Origin: Taeniopygia guttata | Lineage: Eukaryota > Chordata > Aves > Passeriformes > Estrildidae | Direction: 5' to 3' | Length of the DNA stretch: 64,000 nucleotides | Assembly: GCF_048771995.1 (NCBI RefSeq) | Contig: NC_133030.1 | Location: 15,033,501-15,097,500, forward strand | Shown: one piece after another, positions 56,174 to 64,000 of the stretch | Layout of the letters: every line of letters begins with the position of its first letter | Numbering within the stretch: the first letter of the stretch is position 1 | Position numbers and translations under genes: made by a program | Notes under the pieces: model-generated | The model's database searches: none | Told to the model about the DNA's origin: nothing | Seen by the model: only the letters and a program-made list of their open reading frames with translations

Positions 56174-59100
56174 TCCTTTACAGCTCTCACAGAGGATTCT
56201 AAATTGATATTAATAGAATGTGTACCTATAAAGCCTATTTATATCACCACAAAAGTATGGAGTGCCTGTAAGGTAAACAGAAGTCTAGGCTAATATTTCC
56301 ATGTGTTCATTTCAGTCCCAGGTTAAAGTTATATCCGGGAGAAAGAGAGGGAAAGGTGTCACTTTCTGTTTTAGCAAGTTTTTAGTGACTGCATAGAAAT
56401 GAAAACTCCATAAAGCTGCTCAAGTTAAGGGAGTGATTGGTAAATACATCTTCTAGAAGCTAGAGGGCACAGGAGCCACAGAAAGCTTCTGGTATAACTC
56501 AGTTACCAGGAGGTATGAGTGAGCCAGAGTAACTTTTGCTTCTTTTCACATAAAATGGCACTTGTTACTCAAGTTCAAACAGATTTTTTTTCCTCTTTCT
56601 GAAGAGAAGTGGCTGAAAATCAGAATTGTCTTTCCGGATTTTTATCAGTTTTGCTGATGGTCTAAATGAAAATAAATTATTCATATTGCTATTGATATAA
56701 ATGAAGTTTCCAATATAGGCTTCCCATTTTTAATCCAGATTAGTTCAGTAATAATAAAATTTTCTGCAGGAGCTCCTGTCATTAACCATTTATAGAGAAC
56801 TACTGAAAACTGTTTTAATAGAAAAGGTCAAAGGTACGATCCTGGGCAGAGAAGTGTTACTGTCAAGCCTAATAACCACAGATTTCAGAGTTTCACTTGT
56901 CTAGGGGAAGTATTTGAGAACTTTTCCTCACCCTTACCGAGTATTTCTGTGATAGTCCTGGTGTATTTCATGTTACAAGCCATGTGTCTTACCAATGTAA
57001 TACCTGTGTGAGGAAGACATTGGGAAACTTTTTGGTACAGAACAATCCTTATTTGGTTTGCATTTTGAAGTTAAGTTCACAGACCTTACCCTAAGTGTGT
57101 AAGTAGAGCAGAATATCCTGACCTGCTCTTTGGAAGGCCTCCCTAAATTCCAGCATATTTTGTTTTCAGTTCCAAGTAAGCCAGTGAGAGAAGAGAACTT
57201 TGCTGGTCTGCAAAGGATACAAGATGTATGTATGAATTAATATATGCTCAGGGCAATTGGTTTCTCTCTCAAGCAGAAAATCAGAGGTACTGTGAGTTTG
57301 TAGGACTCCTGCATCACAGAAAGTATTCCCTCCAGCATTTGGGAATTTTACATTTTCCACAGGCTTTATGCCTAAAGTCAGGTGGGTGCTGAACCACAGG
57401 ATGATATTCTAGTAAACAAACCAGCACTGGTGGCGTAATGAATCTCTGCTGAATTATTCATTGGGTCCTGAATGATGCAGAGAGAGTTTTCATAGTGAAC
57501 AGCCCTGAAGATGAGAGCAGTGCCAGGCACAGCCCTGTGCCTGTGCTGTGCACCTGGCCTGTTTTCTCAGGTAAACATCTGCAAAAATTCATGTCTTTCC
57601 ATAAAAGGACTGGAAAAATGTTTGGTAGCTGTCAACCAAATTAATCTTGAAATTTATGACTCATTTGGAATAGTCAATCTAATTCCAAAAAATCCCACTT
57701 AAGTGCAGGATCTAGTGCCATGGACATAACACTGAAAGCATGTTCAAGCACTTTGCTACAAAGAAATGGACTTGTACACATTTTTAAAGGAAGCACATCT
57801 TCAAAGAGAAGCCTCATCCCAAAGTAGGTATCTCGAGGTACATTACTCCCACTGCTGTAATGGTTTAAGAATGACCAGGGATGTGTTAATGTGAGTAGGA
57901 AATTTAGAGGGTGTCCAGTATGGGCAGAGAAGCTGGAGTGCAGAAAATTATGATGGTGAGGCCAGCTGTGTCTATAAAACTGAACTGGTCTTTCCAATAA
58001 AAAAATATCTGGAGGTTTAGTTTTGGATGGTGCTGAGAGGGAGTGTCTGCTGAAGCCTGCCAATAGTGATGGTGAGTGAAGCAGTGTTTCACTCACAGCT
58101 CTGGAGGAAATATTACATTGGGGGTGGGGGAAGGAAAAAAAACCCTCTGTAGAATGAATTTAGAATCCAAACCTTTCCAGAAGCAAATTAGTTTTCCAAA
58201 ACCCCGCTATAAACTTTGGTGGAAGCAATAAAATGTGCAGCATTAGGTCATGTTATTCTGGTTGCTGGTGTCCATTCGTGGCAGAGAGGCACTGGCAAGG
58301 AGAATCATGCTGTCACTTCCGATTTGTGCTGGGCTCGAATGGGGTAGTGATGACAGGTGCTAAGAGAAAATCCAAAAGCAAAACAGTGGGTAATACCACA
58401 GGGTTTGAGAAACACAAGTTATAAAATGCTGTACTGTCTGCTCAGTGAGACCCTGAAAAAAAAAAAGGAAAATAAAAAGCATATGAACATATAAGCAGGG
58501 CAGCATTTTGGACTGGGCAATAATGATCCAAGAAAAAGCTGATGCACTCAAGCTTTACCTAAGTGACTTTGCATCTAATATAATGTATTTTTAACATTAT
58601 ATTAATATAAAATCCTAGTGTATAGTAATACACAGAATAATTTAACTCAGTTGATGTCCCCTTTTATATGTCTGGCTTGCTTCTGATGGTGGTTACTGTT
58701 AAGAGCTTTCATACTAGTTGAAATCTATCAAGAAAAGGTGCAGAGTTTGCTTCATCATCAAGTAACATAGAGTAATTTATTTTTTTAACGTGTAATGTTT
58801 TAAAAAAATATAATTTTCAGTTTTTTACAACATTTTTCTTCATTAAAGATGAAGTACAGCTTATTAGGATGTCTTGTAATCTTGGAGTAAAATGTAGCAA
58901 ATTAATCTGATTCATTATTGTAAGAATCTAAAACGTTATTTGTTTTGCTACTGGATATTAAAGCATAGGGCTGTTGGAGAATGGGACTCTGCTTAAAGGC
59001 TTTTTTTTCCCTGACAGTAATTTGTGGGAGACTGAGACATGGCTTGTCCTAACAGTGCAGATTGAAATTTAATACAATATTATCAACTCTGTGCAGTGTA

Positions 59101-60715
59101 AAGCAGTCTTTGCTTTTCCTATAGCAGATGTGCATCCCACCTTTTACGACTCCATTTGATGAGGCTGTGTTGCTAGACAGAGGCATGGAAAACTTTTAGT
59201 GTTGTTTCCCTGAAATTGTATGTATTATGTGCTGCCACTGTCAGAGGCTTCCCCATTCCTGCCTGGTGACTGGGGCTGTCTACTGGGTTTGGCACTTTAT
59301 TCTCTGTGCTTGACTTGTAAGAGATCATAATTTATAGGAGACAGGGAAAGTAATGGGAAACCATTCACTCTAAAAAGTTAAATACTAATGATTTCTCCTG
59401 CACAGTGGACTTGCAATTTTTGTGATTATCTTTGCCTATAGGGCTGAAACAGGATGATGTTCAGTTCCTGCTTCTCTGAACTTTTGACACTCTCTCTGGC
59501 TGTTTTCTGTATGTTATTCCCCATCCAGTCCAGATGTTTCTGCACATGAGCCACCCAGCCATTCAGCTTGGTTTCTTTTCTTTTTTTTTTTTTTTTTGGC
59601 AGGCAAAGCCTTGATTTTGTCCTGTGATGGAGGACAGCATTAGAATGTGGAGAGTACCCATTTTTTGTGGAAGGACTCCAGTGACTTCGGCATTCCTGCA
59701 GGATTGGATGTGGTTACTGCCCAGCTGCTGCTCCAAAGCTGGCTGTGGCAGAGGTTGTGTGATTTCTGTAGTGTTTCTTTGGCCTGTTTTGGGTGCCTGA
59801 GACTGTTTGAGCTCGTGGAAATCCCACAGGAATTGTCCTTGGGATCACTGGCCCTCTTCTCAGCCTGTGCTTGACTGATGCTGCCTGCAGCCTGCACTCC
59901 TAAGGGACCTTGATGTTTTCAGCCCAAATGTGGCTCTTTCCCTCCCTTGAAGCATATGTTGACTTGTAGTATTTCTAAAAAAAGGTTATGTGAAAAACTG
60001 GTTGATCACTCTTCAGGCCAGATTTCTAAACTAGCTCTGCACCAAGCACATCTCCCTAGGATGACAGAGCCAGGCTGAGTGCTGTAGCCAGAAACAAGAC
60101 AAAATTTTGAAGGCATATTTCTCAGAAAAGCTGACTTTGGGCTATCTTGGCAAGATGCTGATTGAAGTTCTTGTTTTTGCCACAGTGCTTTTATGGGTGG
60201 GAAGAGCATGTGCAAACCTGGCCTTCATCACAGAGCTCTTGGCCTAGGTTAGGCTGTCTGGGACAAGAAAAGCTGGGTTTCCTCTGACTTCCCCTATGGC
60301 TTGTAAAGCGCATTTTACATTATTGCATTGCTGGAATAAATCCACGAGGGAGGGAGAAGAGGAGAAAGGAAGTTCATGTCTTCTAGTCAGAAGATTAAGA
60401 ACAAACTTGAGTTTGGGGGCTTTGGTGTGTGCCTTGCTGTAGACACTACCCAGTTACTGCTGGGGCAACACGGAGCAAGGGCTGGGCAGAGACTGAGAGC
60501 ACAGCTAAGGGAGAATGTGAGAAAAGTAAAATGAGAAAAGATAAACTGGAAAGGGCTGAAATCCAAACCTCAAATTCAAAGAGGGAAGATTACTCTGTTT
60601 CTCCCCATTTCAAATTTTTGGGGGGCCAGTTTTGACTACAAGGTGTGTGGAGGAAGAAATTTACCCTAATCTTAACAATTGGGGATGCTATTTAATCTGC
60701 ATTGGGTTGTGGTGG

Positions 60716-60925
60716 TTTAGCCTGGCAGGCAGATAAACATCACACAGCCAATCATGCCCCCACCACCAGTGGGATCGGGGAGACACTGGGAAAAAAAAGA
60801 GTGAAATTCGTGGTTTGAGATAAAAACTAGGAGAGAAATGGAAGGGGAAATAACAGCAATAATAATGATGATAAAGGAATTAAAACACACAAAACAAGCG
60901 ATGCAGGATGCGACCACATCCAGTA
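60716..60925. mobile_element. Fossil LTR fragment of an avian endogenous retrovirus
   Basis: Begins GGTTTAGCCTGGCAGGCAGA and continues through CATCACACAGCC, CCACCAGTGGGATCGGGGAG and TTCGTGGTTTGAGATAAAAA, the usual opening of a common avian LTR family as I recall it. It is old and partial; the right limit is uncertain. Confidence 0.5.
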
Positions 60926-62895
60926 GCCAGGAAAAAAAAAGAATGTTGGTGGTACCATTAGGAGTGTTAAGGAGCACTGATATCAATGCCAGTGCTCACC
61001 GAACAGTTTGAGCACTTACAATGAGAATAATTAATACCAGTTTCCTGAGAAGGTGGTGGAATTTGCCAAGCATCCAAAAAACAACCAGACCATTTTCAGG
61101 TCCTGATTATATCCTGACGAACTGCTTGACCCTAAGGGCCTGTAGCAGCCATGACAGTCTGCCTTTGCAAAGCCCCTTAGAATAGACCCATTCAAATGCA
61201 GACATAATTACACCTCTCCTCACAATATTATATTTCAAATATTCTCCCAGTAATCAGAATCTCTGCAGTGTGTGAGGAGTGAAGAGCCCCTTTATCCTTA
61301 CAGCAGAAAGCGTATGAACTGTTATGAGCTAAAGAAGGTTAATAATGAGAAAGGCTAATAGAAAAGGCTTTGAGGCATCATCACAGTCACAAAAAAGGCA
61401 TGAGGAAATCTGAGAGCGAGTGACAATGCTGCCCCTTTACCAGCAAATGCCCCGATGGAGTGTGAGTGAGAACAAGAATCCTCTGCCTCCCCCGCAGAAA
61501 ATCACAGCTACAGAGGAGTTGTTGTATATTTGAGCTTGTTCCCATGGTTTTAATCTTCTAACTTACTCTAATTATTCCTATTCAAGGCTGATTTATGTTT
61601 GGCAACTTTATGTTAGGAGGAGTTCCCTTTAACTGAGCAACATATGCTTGCAGGCAGGATGGGGGGAATATGATGTGTTCAGATGCAATCTTAGGCAGTG
61701 ATTTGGCCAAGAAAATCTCTCTGACACTGCCTGTGCAGACAGATTTTTCCTTATTTGCAGTAGGTTTTCTGTCTCCCCTTGATGAAGAGCAGCAACATTG
61801 CTCTCATAAGGGATTCCATCCAGTTGTTTCCCAGGGTTTTTAGGTACTCATACAGAGTTTTTTTAACAACTGTATTTTTTTTTCACATGAGCAGTATGTA
61901 ACACAACAGTAAATCCATGAGAAGTTTCCACCAGCTGTGCTGTGTTATGCTGCAGCAGTCTGCTTTCCAGAATGGAGAACAAGTTTTTGTCAGCTGGCCT
62001 CAGTACCCTGACACTGTGATGGTGACTTTGCAGGAGGGAGTGGGACACACCTGGCAGCTGTGTAACAAGGAAAGTTGGAAAATTCCAAGCTCTCATAGGT
62101 ACTAAGTTGTATCAAAATCGGTTTTCTACTAGGGGAAAATTGAGGAATTAGCTGCTCTTGTTTTTTTCAGGAGCTGCCTGTCATCTGGCAATGAGTTTGA
62201 GAAAGAAGCAGGGGAGCCATAACGGGTGTAATATGGCACATGGCAAGGAACTGAGAACAGAAAGTTTAATAAACACCATGGAAATCTGTAGGAAAACAAC
62301 TTCTGCGAGTTCTGCTGCCTGTACAGAGATGTGGACTTTGCAGCTTCTCCTCAGTGAGAACAGATGTTAGCTGGAGAGGTGACCATTTTTCCAGATTAAA
62401 AAGCAAGCTGTAGTAGTGACTTTATCATGGGACAGAAAATGAGACCACGGAGCAAACAAGGGGCTGAGCTAGAAGGGGAGCCTGGAATTATGGCCAACCT
62501 CCCCCAAAGGCACTGCTTTGAGCTGCAGAAGGTGACTGCTGTGCCTGCTGTCACCTACACACAAAGATACACCAGCAGCTTGTAAATTCTGTTTAAAATA
62601 GAGGAGTCAGTGAGCTCTACACTCACGAGCATTACTTCAGAAACTTTACTGAAACAGTCTCCAAAGCCTGTGGGCTGTAACCATAAGCAGTGAACAAAAT
62701 GTGCTGGTTTGACTGAAAACCTGTAATTTGTTAGATTAGCAGTTTGCAGAGATAGAATTTAGCACTAAGTGAGGGTTGCTAACTGAAAAAAAAGAGAAAT
62801 AGATATTGATTTGTCTAATTATATGCAGGGTTTATTTAAACTGGAGATTAGTCTGCTTTAAAGAAAAGAAGTTGTATTGAGTGAATATGGTGAAT

Positions 62896-62933
62896 ATGTA
62901 CTGAGCACATATTGCATTATGTGCTCAGTGCAT
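62896..62933. repeat. Strong inverted repeat (hairpin)
   Basis: ACTGAGCACATA at 62900-62911 and its exact complement at 62918-62929 flank a 6-nt loop. Pairing extends outward through one G-T pair to 62896/62933, making a 16-bp stem. No gene is nearby. Confidence 0.75.
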
Positions 62934-64000
62934 TTATTGTTGGAAGCATGATATATTGTTTATTTGGTTTTCAAATGTATAAAAATAAATGCATTTTTGA
63001 TACCAAATTATCTTATCTTTGAAAAAGTATAGGTGACCTCAGGTTATGTCTGTGTTGCTATCAAAGTAGCATTTGACTTAATGAAGGAGATTTTACATGC
63101 CCCACAGTCATTGGTGCTTCTGAGGAGAGTGACAAGGAATTTGATGCTTTCTCTGTGGAAAGTGTGCTGGATCTGCATGACAGAGGGAGATGGAGCCACA
63201 TCTTTTTGGAAGCCATGCAGGGGTGTTTTCCTTGTGCCACTTGGTCTCCATGAATCCTGGGAAATGAAGTCTGGCAAATGACAGATTCCTGCTGGATTTT
63301 TTTCTCTCTATTTTCATTAACCTCTGAATAGATATTATTTTAATTAAAATAATCTTGACAGCACCTATGAAAAAGCTGTGGGGGTTGTAACAGCAATTAG
63401 GTGTGTTGTCAAAGATGATAAGCAGCCTGGTATCACAGGAAGGAAATTAACACTCTGACCAATAACGGAACAGAAATCTTAATCCAGTGCTTTTTGCCTC
63501 TTAGGAACTCTTCAAAATGGATGGATTTTGGAGAACAGGCAGTTTTAGAACAAGGCAGTAAAGCAATCAGTGCCATAAAACATCTCCAGTTTAAAAGTCA
63601 ATGTCATACTGGTGTAATAGTGGCTGGTGGCGAGCCAGCAAGAAATGTGATGTTAATTAGACATTAACAGTGCACAGCCTTGATGATTTTCCTATATTTT
63701 GGATATCAGAATGATTGGGAATTGTATTCAACATCAGGTGATGGAGCATAACAGTGATCTGTATCAGTGGCAGGGGTCTGTTTGAGTCCTCCATGGCAGG
63801 GTGAAGGGCTGGGAATGCTGGCAGCCTTTCCCCGATGTGAGGAACATAAGGTTTGGGAGCCTTCCTTTCTAGGTTGTGTCACCACAAGTCTTTTATTTCT
63901 TAGGAGCTGCTCTGAGCACATAATTCACAGGTCTTTTGGTAAATTGCAAACGCCCTAAATTATAGTGTTTTGCTCATCTTTAAAGCACCATTCATCCTCT

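Larger units (their letters stand above)
49760..64000. other. Intergenic region downstream of CALC
   Basis: No exon of a second calcitonin-family gene or of any other gene was recognised. Contents: CR1 pieces at 50625 and 55915, LTR-type fossils at about 53.5-54.2 and 60.7 kb, T-runs at 52350, 53078 and 59580, and hairpins. The interval 51.2-53.4 kb and most of 56.2-60.7 kb show only unique sequence. Confidence 0.55.

Noticed and set aside
57674-58096. 140-codon minus-strand open frame in the downstream region
   Set aside because: No recognisable domain, no splice-site support, and composition like the surrounding DNA.
49760-64000. Possible second calcitonin-family gene (CALCB) downstream
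   Set aside because: Looked for CGRP- or calcitonin-like Cys-ring peptides with dibasic flanks; none seen on either strand.

Overview
The window is nuclear DNA from a bird. Short CR1 retrotransposon tails lie throughout in both orientations, endogenous-retrovirus LTRs of avian type are present, and the predicted mature calcitonin matches my memory of the chicken hormone. The species cannot be named from the sequence; the LTR content would suit a passerine or other neoavian. Genes are split by introns, so single open frames describe the region poorly. The exons below were found by matching splice sites and reading phase to known protein families.

Three genes are readable. (1) PDE3B, + strand, bases 1743-19672: fifteen coding exons, exons 2 to 16 if numbered like the 16-exon human gene. 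Exon 1, with the membrane-inserted N-terminus, lies before the window. All junction phases agree and the exons give 780 residues, including the whole phosphodiesterase domain and the 44-residue PDE3 insert. (2) CYP2R1, - strand, bases 30240-35458: all five coding exons of the vitamin D 25-hydroxylase, tail to tail with PDE3B and starting in a CpG island. (3) A calcitonin/CGRP gene (CALCA type), + strand, about 44797-49750: TATA promoter with a consensus CRE in a 2 kb CpG island, non-coding exon 1, shared exons 2 and 3, a calcitonin terminal exon, then a CGRP exon and a 3' UTR exon.

Layout: 1-1742 PDE3B intron 1; 1743-19672 PDE3B coding exons with a solo LTR in one intron; 19673 to about 21.9 kb PDE3B 3' UTR; about 22-29.8 kb intergenic; about 29.8-30.1 kb LTR-like sequence just past CYP2R1; 30.2-35.5 kb CYP2R1; 36-42.9 kb intergenic; 42.9-49.75 kb CALC gene; 49.75-64 kb intergenic with LTR fragments, CR1 pieces and a strong hairpin, and no recognisable exon.

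The genes do not form an operon. Their order follows conserved vertebrate synteny (PDE3B, CYP2R1, CALC; human 11p15). PDE3B hydrolyses cAMP in insulin signalling, CYP2R1 makes 25-hydroxyvitamin D, and calcitonin/CGRP act in calcium balance and vasodilation. I saw no new multi-gene system. The points most worth a second look are the CALC gene's orientation and splice-site strengths, LTR sequence abutting CYP2R1, a simple-repeat tract at the CYP2R1 start, and two perfect hairpins.
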